NCBI GenBank assembly: GCA_942159475.1
Contig: OW804102.1
Location: 31,068,873-31,132,872, forward strand
Length of the DNA: 64,000 nucleotides
Source: Sthenelais limicola
Taxonomy: Eukaryota > Annelida > Polychaeta > Phyllodocida > Sigalionidae
Reading direction: 5' to 3'
The notes under the pieces are model-generated. The model made no database searches. It worked only from the letters and a program-made list of their open reading frames with translations, and was not told where the DNA came from. Shown here piece after piece: positions 11,915 to 22,631 of this stretch (its first letter is position 1; every line of letters begins with the position of its first letter). Both the position numbers and the translations under genes were made by a program.

Positions 11915-12018
11915 TATAAGTTGCTATATATATAGCAACTTTCCATTGTACAAAAAGGCCACACAACTCAATAGTTTCCTAATTTAGATTTGAAGGCTAT
12001 TTAACTAAATTTAAGGTT
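11571..12018. repeat. nested foldback: 91-bp perfect arms enclosing two further palindromes
   Basis: The left arm 11571-11661 (starts AACCTTAAATTTAGTTAAAT) is the exact reverse complement of 11928-12018 as far as I can read. Inside, 11664-11687 (GGTATTTTCGGATCCAGGGG on) pairs with 11784-11807. At the centre 11749-11788 is a 40-bp perfect palindrome around CACACATGTGTG. No ORF of note. Confidence 0.8.
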
Positions 12019-12612
12019 GATCGTCTCCCTTTTGCTGTCCGTACCAGTACTTCAATTCAATTTGCGTACCTGCATTCGAAATAGACGTGCTCAACAATTT
12101 CAACAGACATTGACTATTCCTGAAAGTGATATACATATTATTGGGAAATGAAATCCTTTCCCACTACGAAATAAAACATCTAAATAAAATCTCTGTCTTC
12201 CGTCTTATAATGATGTAATCATTTTACCAGAACACAATGTCCATGCAAGATTGAAGACCAATTGGGTACAGACTATATAATACACGCACTTGATGTAATT
12301 ATGATGATAGATGTGCTGCGCACATCAACTAAACTAAAACCTCTACTCAACTAAAACTAAACTGACATAAATTATAAATTCAGTGATTTATAAATGTCAA
12401 ACAAGGTGGAATGACTTTCCAACAGAAGCACAGATATGTGTGAATATAAATAATTTCAATTCGTTCTTTCATCCAAAATCATTGATTTCCCTCTGTAAAT
12501 TCCATATACTTTATCTTACAATACTGCTCTTGATTCATTGCCACTGGGGCATCTTAGGATTATGCAGTGGAGACTGCATGACCTGTGGGGACTGCCTAAG
12601 CTGGCCGAGAAT

Positions 12613-13140
12613 TTAGGCTAATATCCAAACTTCTACGGCACTGATGTTCAGTGTTTGAGGTCCACTACCACGATCTGATACCTGCAATTTAGTGGTAGGT
12701 GCTGCTACACTGCTGGTCATATCCGATGAAACACTGCTCTTGGACTCTAAACGGGACCGCAGCCTGGTGTTGAACTCCATCAGTCCCCGAATCTGGTTGT
12801 CCTTTTGCACCAGTGACTGCCTTTGAGTGCTGATGATGACAGCTTGCTGGTGATTCTCCTCTCGAAGAGTAGGTGTCTCATCAATTCTCCCTTCAACAGA
12901 CTGCATGCACCACAAAGGAGTAGAAAGAGAAGCGACAGACTTCTCCACCTCTGTGCACACAGATACTGAAGCTACCTCCAGATTAGCCAGAGCCCGACCT
13001 ATCCCATCCTCATCCTCCTGCACCAGGGTTGCTGTATCAATTGGGGCTGGCAGTTCTCTGGAAACATCCTCAACCTATTGCTGGGTTCTCCTGCCCCTCT
13101 TCCTTTTGGGGGCGTCAGGATGGGCCAAACTATTTTGGTA
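12613..13140 (-). pseudogene. unidentified coiled-coil/nuclear-type ORF with in-frame stop
   Basis: Reading on the minus strand, an open frame from 13074 to 12613 encodes about 153 residues. It has an acidic stretch (VQEDEDGIGRAL), then a probable coiled coil around residues 75-115 (LREENHQQAVIISTQRQ, LVQKDNQIRGLMEFNTRL), and a Ser/Thr-rich end. Directly upstream in the same frame is a basic patch, PKRKRGRRTQQ, like a nuclear localisation signal, cut off by TAG at 13075-13077. No ATG precedes the main ORF. It may be a decayed gene, an exon whose true start is spliced in, or a transposon ORF. Next to it lies a decayed retrotransposon, which favours mobile origin. I do not recognise the family. 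Confidence 0.35.
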
Positions 13141-13194
13141 ATATTGGTTGTCTTATCATCTGGCCCTGAAAACAATATTATTTTGTTTCATTTG

Positions 13195-13425
13195 TAGTTT
13201 ATTTATTATAGCATTATTACTTGTTCCACTATAAATTCTCCAAACTCAATATGAGGAACTACTGTCACTTTATACAGATTTTTTTTAAAAAATTCAGTAA
13301 ATATGTGTCTTGATTTAGACAATGGTTTATCCTTGTTTTGTTCTACTGTCAGCTTCTTCCTTAAGTGTGAGAATTTATCTTGGCATCAATGTTTAGACCT
13401 AAATATGGTTAATCGGATGTTCACC
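13195..13425 (-). mobile_element. decayed non-LTR retrotransposon RT-domain relic
   Basis: Conceptual minus-strand translation gives KSRHIFTEFF and VTVVPHIEFGEFIV, aligning with SRSRHIFSEKMF and VTVLPHIDYGDTIYDG of the fragment at 21269-21856. Nucleotide similarity extends over about 200 bp. Stops and indels show it is dead. Confidence 0.7.
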
Positions 13426-13604
13426 AAATTTATAAATTTAACTATATCAAGGGGTTTTGGGAGGAGCTACAAACATTCTGGTTTTTTGGGGTTAGGAGGG
13501 TTTGTTTTGGGACTGGCAAGTGGAGTCTAACAAGCTTTAGAGAATAGGATTAACATCAATGAACTCAACCTCAACTTCAGTTTTGTAGTGGTTTTTATTT
13601 GACA

Positions 13605-14440
13605 GCATTAACCATTACATGTTTTGGCCAGTGAGTTTGGCCTTCATCAGAGGATGTTTTTTTTTTCATGATGATCAAGGATCTTCCTTTACAGCATTTT
13701 TCTTCTCTCCTCATTGTTAGTCATTTGTGTTTAATTTCAACAGTTCAGTTCTGATTTTACCTTCATTGAACGATTTCATGTAATAAATGTTCCTTCAGTA
13801 AATACATCTGCTTAGGTGTAAGTTAGCAAAGCTCTTCTTACTCAGTCCTTCAAGACATCATACAGAGCTATCCTCTTGCACTTGTTTAATATCTTAACAT
13901 TCAGCTTAGTTTCATAAGATCTTGGACTCATTCAGTTTCAAATATGAATAATTCTAGTGGAACACATACAAAGTAAAACTACACTCTTGGTTAAATACAC
14001 TAGAGATACAACACTAAGTAAGTAAAGTATGTAGTAGCTCTAGGTGGCATTGTTCTCTCTTGTCCAATTCAACTCCAAACTCTTGAATTTACTTAGACAA
14101 CAGGAAATCATTGATGCCTTCCGTTTTGTTTTTGTACCATAGTTGTTTCTACTAGAGAACATCTTTATGCCCTTACAAATTGTGGCAAATGCATTTGGCC
14201 TTCACCAGAGCTTGTTACTTCAGTAAATATATTGATCTGCTAAGGTGTAATATAGAGAGACACTTTCTACTCCGTCCTTTAAGACATCATACAGAGCTAT
14301 CCTCTTGTACTTAGTTTATAATCTTAACTGTCAGCTTAGTTTCATAACATCTTGGACTCATTCAGTTTCAAATATGTATTATTCTAGTGGAACACATGCA
14401 AAGTAAAACTACACTCTTGATATAATTAACTAGAGACAAC
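13605..14440. repeat. imperfect tandem duplication, period about 425 bp
   Basis: Blocks such as AGACATCATACAGAGCTATC, CTTGGACTCATTCAGTTTCA and AAAGTAAAACTACACTCTTG occur in the same order near 13850-14000 and 14280-14420. The left edges also match (TTTGGCCTTCATCAGAG near 13640; TTTGGCCTTCACCAGAG near 14200). No ORF is conserved between copies. It may be the repeat end of a retroelement. Confidence 0.7.
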
Positions 14441-15000
14441 ATGGAAACTAATGTGCATGCTAAAAATGTAGTCACTTTAAGTGACATGGTTGGATGGGAT
14501 ACAGGTTGCTTATGCAGCGACAGCATCAGTCCCAGTAGCCCAAATGTTAAGACGCTGTCATACTCTTGATACAAGACTTCATCAAAATAAATGTCCATAT
14601 TTTGGTTGGCCACCAGCTGCAGTTGTTTCACTGATTATCATCATTCACCAGCACATGTTTACCTTCTGTCAATTTGACTTCAAATTCTTGTGTAAACATG
14701 AAACAGTAGTAATGTATTGATAACTTCAGTCCCATTGGGCAAACAATGTGTAAATATGTGACCCGCCAAGCAGAAAGGTACCTTCCCGCAGGAGTTATAG
14801 TTCCTGGTATTCCCGCTAGGAGTCACATCATACTCATGACGTCACTGTCACAAATGTTTATATTAGTAATTCTGAGAGGGAGTTAACTTTGAAAGTCTGT
14901 AACTTCACTAATTTCTGGAGTGTCAACAAAATTCTTTCACTTTTATTATGCTCATTTCCCCTTCTGTACCCCCTGTCATTTTTTAATTTTCTTTTTAATA
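14441..15000. other. sequence downstream of the class A receptor
   Basis: No gene seen. Minus-strand AATAAA motifs at 14942-14947 and 15001-15006 are candidate poly(A) signals for the receptor, 290-360 bp past its stop. Confidence 0.35.
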
Positions 15001-15016
15001 TTTATTTTTTGTACAT

Positions 15017-15066
15017 GTGATGTGTCACAGGAAATTGAGTCACTCCCCAACCTATTTGAGATCATC
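15017..15066. mobile_element. Family C end fragment
   Basis: GTGATGTGTCACAGG then AAATTGAGTCACT matches the terminal repeat of element C; the interior is lost. It lies in the presumed 3' UTR of the neighbouring receptor. Confidence 0.5.
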
Positions 15067-15296
15067 TACTGAAAACTGACATAACTTTACAAAAAAGCCC
15101 ATATCTCGGCAAATTCTGGGAATTTTCAACTATTTTTTTTGGTTATTGACTCAGGAGGACATGCAGATTCAGAATCTATAATAAACCCAAATTCGAAAAT
15201 TTGGCCCTGGAGTCCCCTTTTTGCTTGGCTGGTCACATATTTAGAACTTTACATAGGGCAAACAAGTCATCAAGTCATCACTGTCATCAAGTGCTC

Positions 15297-16223
15297 TCAG
15301 GAGTTCACATTTCCATTCCCAGGAACTGGATTCACTGCTCTCCTCCAGAAAAACCAATCTTTAGTCAGCAGACCAAATGCCTTGTGGAAATCTTTACTTC
15401 TCCAGACATAAATCAGAGGATTAACCACAAATGTCAAATCAAACAAAATCAAAGCAACTCTGTACAACACAAGGAGAAACAGAGGTGGATCTTCGTCTGT
15501 GATACTGATTAAGAATGACATTGGTAAATACATCAAGAAGAAGAAACCAACCACCATGCCCAACATTTTAGCCAAACTAAATTCTTGCTTTTGTTTCATC
15601 AGTTGGGCACTAGTCGGAATAGTAGCAGCAACATGGGTGTTTCTTTTCATGTACATGAAGCCAATTAGAATGTAGAATATCAAAGTGATACTTGAAGTGG
15701 AAAAGAAGACCAAAACAGCGTAATTAGGTACACTCGGCTGAAGATAATTTGCCAGAGTGCATGCTTCCAAGGCAGTTGGGGATTTTCTAAATATAATTAG
15801 CAAAGCAACATACAAAGCTCCAATTGTGAAACAAATCACCACACAAATAACATACCTAGAAATTGCCCATTTTCTCCATTGACCAACTGCTGCCTTCAAA
15901 GACACAAACCTTTCAATGCCTATTGCAGAAAATGTGGCAAGTTGCGTTAGCACAAGTGATGAATCTATAGAAATACTAAAGAAGCAGAGTGTTACCCAAA
16001 CTGAACCATGGCTCTGGCCAAGGTATATTCTTAATGGCAGAAATATAAAGGAGAATGCACCATGAAGTAAATCACCTACAGTGAGACTAGTAATCAGAAT
16101 ATTAGAACGTGTCCTCAGGAAACTGAACCTTTTGATGCATATCAAAGTCAGGGAATTCAGGACAACTGCACTGAAGCCAAGTATTGTCCTGAGACTGATT
16201 GTAGTCACATAAATTTTATCCAT
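15297..16223 (-). CDS. class A (rhodopsin-family) orphan GPCR, intronless
   Basis: Seven-transmembrane receptor of 308 aa in a single exon. The frame opens after a TAA directly upstream; the first ATG is at 16223 in good context (A at -3, G at +4), and I chose it over the non-ATG codon eight residues earlier. Class A landmarks: NILITSLTVGDLL in TM2 with Asp51; Cys80 at the top of TM3 and Cys155 in ECL2 for the conserved disulfide; ERF (104-106) in place of DRY; FFFLMYLP in TM6, lacking the usual Cys-Trp; NPLIY (268-272) in TM7 followed by helix 8 (SKDFHKAF). TM1 has LNSL where GN is usual. The N-terminus is very short with no glycosylation site, which suggests a small-molecule or orphan receptor rather than a glycoprotein-hormone type. 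A CTACAG 18-23 bp before the non-ATG codon could be a 5' UTR splice acceptor. Ligand unknown. Confidence 0.88.
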   Translation of the reverse strand: MDKIYVTTISLRTILGFSAVVLNSLTLICIKRFSFLRTRSNILITSLTVGDLLHGAFSFIFLPLRIYLGQSHGSVWVTLCFFSISIDSSLVLTQLATFSAIGIERFVSLKAAVGQWRKWAISRYVICVVICFTIGALYVALLIIFRKSPTALEACTLANYLQPSVPNYAVLVFFSTSSITLIFYILIGFMYMKRNTHVAATIPTSAQLMKQKQEFSLAKMLGMVVGFFFLMYLPMSFLISITDEDPPLFLLVLYRVALILFDLTFVVNPLIYVWRSKDFHKAFGLLTKDWFFWRRAVNPVPGNGNVNS

Positions 16224-16479
16224 TTCTACAGCTATTTTCCTTGGCACTTATTGCCTGTAGATATATCCACTACAAAACTATTATAATAGCAATACACTGA
16301 GTCCAGGTGATAAGCTTCCAAGTAAAGGACCAGAGATGCAAGAAGTGATGATGCATGTGCAAACAGAACATACCACATACAAGTTCTAGCCTCAATTTCA
16401 TCATCCAATCAGAACTCGTTTTTCCAGTCACATGTTTGACACTGTGTGTATCTATGGTGCTGCGAGTGAGGGAGGCAGG

Positions 16480-16760
16480 TAGGCCAGATTCACTATGGTA
16501 CTGGGAGGGAGGTAGGCAGGCTATAATCACTATGGTACTGGGAGGGAGGGAGGGAGAGAGGCAGGCAGGCAGGCTAGATTCACTATGGTACTGGAAGGGA
16601 GGGAGGTAGGCTAGATTCACTATGGTACTGGGAGGGAGGTAGGCAGGCTAAAAGGGGGAGGGAGGGAGGGAGGGTGGGAGGGAGGGAGGGAGGGAGGGAG
16701 GCTAAATTCACTATGGAACTGGTAGGGAGTGAGGGAGGGTGGGAGGGAGTTGTGCTTGAG
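16480..16760. repeat. G/A-rich minisatellite (GGGAGGGAGGTAGGCAGG type)
   Basis: Five to six imperfect units, each with CACTATGGTACTGGGAGGGA followed by variable GGGA/GGCA runs. It lies just upstream of the class A receptor. Apparent ORFs on both strands are by-products of the repeat. Confidence 0.85.
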
Positions 16761-17107
16761 GGTTGTTATTTGTGAAAACCTCACATAATAATAGCAATGG
16801 ATTTGGGACACATATAATTTATCATATAAGCTTCTGTAGTAGCGAAGATCAACATTAACTAGAATCAGGTAATGTAAACATGAGTTATAGCAGTATTTAA
16901 AGGTTATTTAACTATTTAGTCTCAACTAATTCAAGAACTTTGTCGTTCAGGTATTTTATGACCCTATTGAATTGTTGCTTTTGAAAATGTCATTATTTAG
17001 ATAGATTGATATGAGGGGCTGACAACTTACAATTAGGTATTAGACCCTGGAGACCAACCAATTTAAGGCAGGTAAAACATTTCCAATGACAAGCACCTGT
17101 AGCTCAT

Positions 17108-17170
17108 TTGTGATGTGTTGCAAGGAAATGAGTCACAAATCGCAAAAAAGGAATTTTGAGATATCATTAT
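17108..17170. mobile_element. Family C left-end fragment
   Basis: GTGATGTGTTGCAAGGAAAT then GAGTCACAAATCGC matches the terminal repeat of element C. An inverted partner end sits at 17886. Confidence 0.55.
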
Positions 17171-17885
17171 ATTTAAAAAGATGAAACCAGGCCGAATCCA
17201 ATGAGGGCAAGTGTTAAGGACATGTAATAAGTAATAAGAGGTGACGCAAGAAAACATCCACATGGTGGACAGGCGTATTTTGGAACTTTATCTATTTGTA
17301 CGGCCATATTTGTAATAATAAAATAAAAAGTATTTTTATATCTTTTTATATCTATGTTTGATAATTTCATTCTTTTAAACAATTTGCAATATTTCTGCGT
17401 GGACAACTACCAGTACAGTAACTAAATCTACTTCATAGCCTCACCTTCGAAATGTAAGGTTATATTGAATACACAGTTCTGAAATGTGGTATATATATAT
17501 ATGTATTCATATGATCTGAAACGCTGAACTCTCCTAATATAGGAACATTGCATCGAAGGGATCCGGTAATATATATCAATGTTGCAACTTGCAATCGTGA
17601 ATCACAAGATCCAATATATTTAATGACTCTCGCTTAATAGCTGTACATTATAACTAATAGACAGGTATTTTCATTCTTCATCATCATTTATTTTTTTCCT
17701 TTTTAAATTTAAAAATTTGTCCTTTCTTAATATTTAAATGGTTGGCTGATTTGTTATCTAGTATCTTCTCTGCTCTGAAAGAATTGTCAACTAAGTCAGG
17801 GCATAACGAAAACCACAAATATACCTTTATTTTGTGAGAGTGTAACTATCTGTTAAAAAACCTGAATAACATTTTTCCCACAAAA

Positions 17886-17922
17886 AATTGTGACTCGTTT
17901 TCCTAAAACACATCTCATTTAA
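17886..17922. mobile_element. Family C inverted end fragment
   Basis: TTGTGACTCGTTTTCCTAAA then ACACATC is the reverse complement of the C terminal repeat. It may be the right end of a rearranged 0.8-kb element starting at 17108. Confidence 0.5.
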
Positions 17923-18570
17923 CTCTACCTATGAATCCCACTTAACTTACAGACTGATCACGTGCATAAAAAGTTGTAACTGGGTGGTTCTTTAGACATG
18001 CTTTTCCCCATTTGTTTGGCCTCATTAACTATTGGATTACATGATTATGAGTTAACGATTCTAATCTTTGTACCATTCAAGGTACAGGTGCAAGCTAATT
18101 TGCCACTCATTCACTCACAACACTAAATGCCCTAAATCATCCCAATTATATAAAAATATATCATTTGTTTCATGCCAGTTGTCATAAGTTATTACATGAC
18201 ATTGGACAGTAACTTGATATTACTTTGACTTTGAGAGATAAAGCTTTCCACGCAAACAACAAACTCTCTGGACTGGGTAGATATTTTTAAGAATTATTTC
18301 ATTTTACTTGTTTGCCTTGATATAGGGTACAAGTGTGACTTGATCTCTGGACCAAATCAAGCTTGAGTTTGTATCAATATTTATGTCACAGTGACCATGT
18401 TTTAATGAAAGAATTACCTTCACCACCAAACTCTGGCCAACTTTTTAATTGAGTTAGGTTTCATTTACATTAGATTTTCATTGCATCCGCCACACCCGCT
18501 ACTGGCTCATGGGGCTAACCATCCTTATTCCCACCACCACTCATGAATTGTTTTCCTCACAAAAGCACAC

Positions 18571-18660
18571 TCCCTGGTTATTATTATTATTATGGAACTT
18601 TTATTCAGTGAAACATATACATATAGACATAATATAGATCAATAAGGGTTACATTCACAG
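18571..18660 (-). mobile_element. possible non-LTR retrotransposon 3' tail
   Basis: TTATTATTATTATTATGGAA followed by CTTTTATTCAGTG resembles the tails at 5333, 19101 and 46281 (short tandem repeat, then TTTTATT). Weak evidence. A G-rich stretch follows at 18680-18780. Confidence 0.3.
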
Positions 18661-19100
18661 TATCACTAATTGTTATCACATGGGAGGGAGAGGGACAGGA
18701 ACAGCCAGCAGCCCGGTGCTGGGGGTGGGGGTGGGGGGCGTGGAACTGACTATAGTGGAAGGGAGAGGGGAGGGAGATAAATGAGTGAACAGTGGAGGTG
18801 TTAAGGTGGATTGGTCAGGCAGTGACAACCATGCACTCCTGCATCAGTTTCAATTATCAATTATTGTTAGCCTGTTGCTGATTGGATCCTGAATGTGTTA
18901 AGCAATTAATTGGCCCATTCCAGAAAAGCCAATCAGCCCAATCTCTGTGTAATCTGTTTAGTATATAGTCATCGAATCAATACAAAGATCCTCTTTCAAG
19001 TAGTTTGGTTCTGGCCTTGAAACATACCCATCTGTGTGTTGCGTTGATTAATTTCTCGCCCACTGGCGACTCTAAATTCATTATGAAGAACAACATGGTA

Positions 19101-19180
19101 TTCTTCAATAGAATAGAATAATCTTTTATTTGTCAAAAAGAATACATAGGCTGACAAACAGGTTGACAGGCTTCTGGGAG
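19101..19180 (-). mobile_element. non-LTR retrotransposon 3' tail
   Basis: AATAGAATAGAATAATCTTT then TATTTGTCAAAAAG: pentamer repeats followed by the same AATCTTTTATTTGTCAA word as at 5352. No coding part remains. Confidence 0.45.
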
Positions 19181-19827
19181 TGTTCTAGCTCGATAAGTTA
19201 GCTAGATTCTAGCTAGATAAAGTTCTCAGCTTTTACCCTTTACAAAAATGTTCTCTAGTTAAACATCTAATACATGAGAATAATAATGTTATGCTAAAAC
19301 ATAAAACATAATGGATATATGGTTCGCATGACCAGTGTAATTTGCTGTTATAATCAAGGCGTTTGGTGCGGTTTTTGATGTTCCAATAATATAGTATGAT
19401 ATAATATCACCTGTCCAGTTGGATTTATTATTTGTAAATCATGGTCCAAACCAAGTTGATTAAAGTCTGGCAGTCACAAATAAGGGGTTGTTTCTGGGTT
19501 GGGGCAGGCGTGAGGCAGGCAGTCGGGCTAAACCACTTGAAGCAGTTGATGCACACTAGAGTGTTGGTTAGAACCTCCTATAACCCCTTTAAACAAGTAC
19601 GTGACCATCTGGGCAGTCACTAAGGACACCTTGTGGAGGAATGTTATATGCCTACACGTGCATTTGTATCGCCCCCTACCTCCAATATCTCATACTACAC
19701 AAAGTAGAACTTCCCCCATATAATTGTCCACATCTTCTTCTCAAACTAACATTTCAAACAACCAATAACTCTGCCTTTCCCTCCCCCACCCAAACTTCCC
19801 CTACTTTATTACTATTAATCATTATAT

Positions 19828-20069
19828 GGGTCAGATTTAAAGAAAATGTACAATACGCCTTCACCGATCCTCTCAAATAAACCACATTTAAGACAGAAAT
19901 GAGCTTCAAAATGCTGTTTAACATAACAGAATTTACTTATACTTTAAATAAATACGATACCAAATATACTCAGATATACCCAGAATGTATCATATCTGTA
20001 GCAGAATTTAGCAGAAATTACTAAAAATATGTTGAGCTGCCAATTGTACATTTTCTGAAAATCTTACCC
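19828..20069. mobile_element. Family B element, complete, inverted orientation
   Basis: 242 bp from GGGTCAGATTTAAAGAAAAT to TTTTCTGAAAATCTTACCC, with both terminal inverted repeats present. Interior order is reversed relative to 40309 (CGCCTTCACCGATCCTCTCA at the left side). Confidence 0.75.
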
Positions 20070-20693
20070 ATATATTGTAACATGGGGTTAAGTGGATCCC
20101 AACCTATTGGCTGAGGGGGCTGGGGACTATACTGTTGTGTAACATGTTCACATAACACACCGATGTTAACATTAGGACATCTAAAAAGTATTTCTATATT
20201 TTATATTTGATTTGTTTATGTTTGACAACAGGTTTGCTATGTGTCCAAGAGGACAATTACTAGTAAAGTAGTTAAATATAGTCAATGTATGTATCATGTT
20301 TCTTCCCATGTATCACAGTTGCAATCAGGAAGAGGGGTTAAAGAGAATTAAAGCACTTATAGCCTTCCTTCTGTGAAAAGACACAGGTCTTCCAGGTCAC
20401 CCTACGAATATCTGTTTGTTATATGAAGTGTTAGTTTTTTTCTGATACTATGTAGATCTGTTGTCTCAATTTACATTTTGTGTATCCTTCTTTTCATACA
20501 ATATTTCTCTCTCATTATAGCATATTGCATCATCAAGTCTTGTTTAATTAGTAGAAACATTACCCTAATTACTGGTGGTTTAAAACTAAGATGTTTTACT
20601 TTTACCTCACATGCAACATATTGTACATAGAAAGACATGTTATTATATACGCAAGGATATATTGAGATTGGCAACTTGAGATTTATTAATTAT
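20070..20693. other. gene-free stretch
   Basis: No gene or recognisable repeat seen. Confidence 0.35.
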
Positions 20694-20792
20694 ATGTATG
20701 TATACATGCATGTATGTATGTATGTATATATATATGTATATATGTATATGTATATGCATGTATGTATGTATGTATATATATTATATATAGAT
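20694..20792. repeat. ATGT/ATAT microsatellite
   Basis: About 100 bp of mixed TATG and TATA repeats directly abutting the 3' end of the minus-strand retrotransposon fragment, possibly its tail or integration site. Confidence 0.85.
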
Positions 20793-21856
20793 ATTTTTAT
20801 TTCCATTTTTAAACACAATTACACAAGCGGAAAATGGCTACAACGTTCTGGGCTCTCCCAGCTCTTCCAAGAAGGCCGTATATACATATCTAATATAATA
20901 TCATTACATTCACATAAATACATTTCAAATAAATAATCAGATATAATGTGCCTCTTCCATTGAACAATACAATGCCTTCTTTTCACCTTTTTACATTTAT
21001 ACAACGTTATAACTTTCCATCATATATTATATGTTGTCATACAAGTCTTACTAGCTTGAATTCTAGATTTTTATACTTGACATAAAACAAGACAATATGC
21101 ATCAGCATATTTTGAATAGCAATTTTTATACATACATCATTATTACATAAACTATTCTTTACTTTTGTCTTTATCACTCATTTTTCTTTTCATATAAGAC
21201 CTTTTAAGGTATATACGAAAATTTAACAAATCATCCACATAGTGGCCATCAAAAAATACATTTTCATCTCAATTCCACAGAAGAGGAGCTTTATACAAGC
21301 AAGATCTTTTAATTCTCTCTGTGTGTGGTATTGGGATTCTCAATTTTCTATTATTACTTCCCTTATTTGATCTTAAATCTTTTCTTTCTTCACCATTAAT
21401 ATTATCACCATTTATCACAGATAACTTACAAGCACTCTCCAATAAATGAGCTTCTCTTCTCTTTTCAAGTAAAGGTAAACCTAATTCTTCTGATAACTCT
21501 ATCACATTTGTTCTGTTATCTAAATATTTTGCTTTACGTACAATATTATTTTGAATTACTTGTAATTTTTTTAACATTGCTGTATTACTTGTTCCATCAT
21601 AAATTGTATCCCCATAATCTATATGTGGGAGAACTGTCACTTTGTAAAGATTTAAGAACATTTTTTCGGAAAATATATGTCTAGATCTTGATAATATTTT
21701 ACTTTTATGTTGTGTTATAGGTAACTTCTTTTTCAAATGTGACTTGAAATTCAATTTGTCATCAATAGTCAGACCTAAGTATGTATATTCACTTGTGTGA
21801 TTAATAATACGATCCCCAAACTTATACACATTCATATATATATATGACTTCACCAA
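20793..21856 (-). mobile_element. 5'-truncated non-LTR (CR1/L2/jockey-like) retrotransposon with RT C-terminal ORF
   Basis: The minus-strand ORF 21856-21269 (about 195 aa, no proper ATG) matches the segment after the catalytic box of LINE reverse transcriptases: YTYLGLTIDDKLNFKSHL, then SRSRHIFSEKMFLNLYK, VTVLPHIDYGDTIYDG and NIVRKAKYLDNR. The catalytic YxDD part is missing, so the copy is 5'-truncated near 21856. The ORF stays open to a stop after APLLWN, which suggests a fairly recent copy. A 3' UTR of about 470 bp follows to 20793, resembling the tail at 5333. A more decayed relative lies at 13195-13425. The exact clade cannot be set by eye. Confidence 0.8.
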
Positions 21857-22444
21857 GCGCTATCCTACAAAGAGATCTTCTGAATAAAAAACTTTGAAAA
21901 ATAACGATTTGTTTCTGTCCAATTTTGAAGAACTTTCAAATCAATTACTCTAGTGTTCAAGTTTCTCCACTAGGCTACCTTGATAAATGACAGTTCACCA
22001 ACTTGCCACCAGCTGTAGTGACGGTTGACTATAGTCAACTCCTCTCCTCTCCTCAAGGCTTCTTCACGTGCTCCCTTCCCTCCTAGTCCTATAGTCCTAC
22101 CAAGTACCAAGCCTATATACCTGCATACATACGCTACTCACTGGAGTACACCCAGGAGGAGGAGAAGGTAGATAGCAGTGGATTACCAGCTGGAGTAGGG
22201 AGCAGGAGGTGTTGTAAGATGTGCTGCAGGAGGAGAAGGATGAGCAAGGATTACCTGGAGAGCCGGAGATAGTGGCCAACTGGTAATAGAAAAAGGTGAG
22301 AGTCAGATGTGCTGAAGTATTGGTTAGAACTGGGTATACGATGTCCTGCATGTTTATACAGCATACAGGGTATAAGCCAGTATACATACGTGTGTATTGC
22401 CGTGGTATCTCTGATATAATAGTTAATAATGTAACTCTACCATA
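21857..22444. other. GA/CT-rich non-coding stretch
   Basis: Contains a purine-rich patch (22150-22270) with repeated AGGAGGAG words. No gene seen. Confidence 0.35.
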
Positions 22445-22631
22445 CAGTCTAGGCTCAGAGTTGAGAGATTCCTTCCAAACTGAGGGAAAACCTCTCGCTC
22501 CAATCTGCAAAATGCCATTAGAATAGAATCAAATTAGGACGCCTTCTCCAGGGCCGGCAGATTTATTAACGCAGTAGGCGTCTAATAACTGACACGCCAT
22601 TTTTATCAGATGAGGCTGTGAGCCTAGACTG
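22445..22631. mobile_element. Family A MITE-like element, complete
   Basis: 187 bp with terminal inverted repeats CAGTCTAGGCTCA and TGAGCCTAGACTG. The interior carries GCAGTAGGCGTC and AGGACGCCT, so it has a second internal inverted pair. No coding capacity. Confidence 0.85.

Larger units (their letters stand above)
16761..18570. other. gene-free AT-rich stretch upstream of the class A receptor
   Basis: Apart from the two C-element ends at 17108 and 17886 and short AT runs near 17490, I see no gene or clear repeat. Confidence 0.4.

Noticed and set aside
16270..16811. Pro/Ser-rich and Gly/Arg-rich ORFs
   Set aside because: Translation of the GGGA minisatellite on both strands, not genes.
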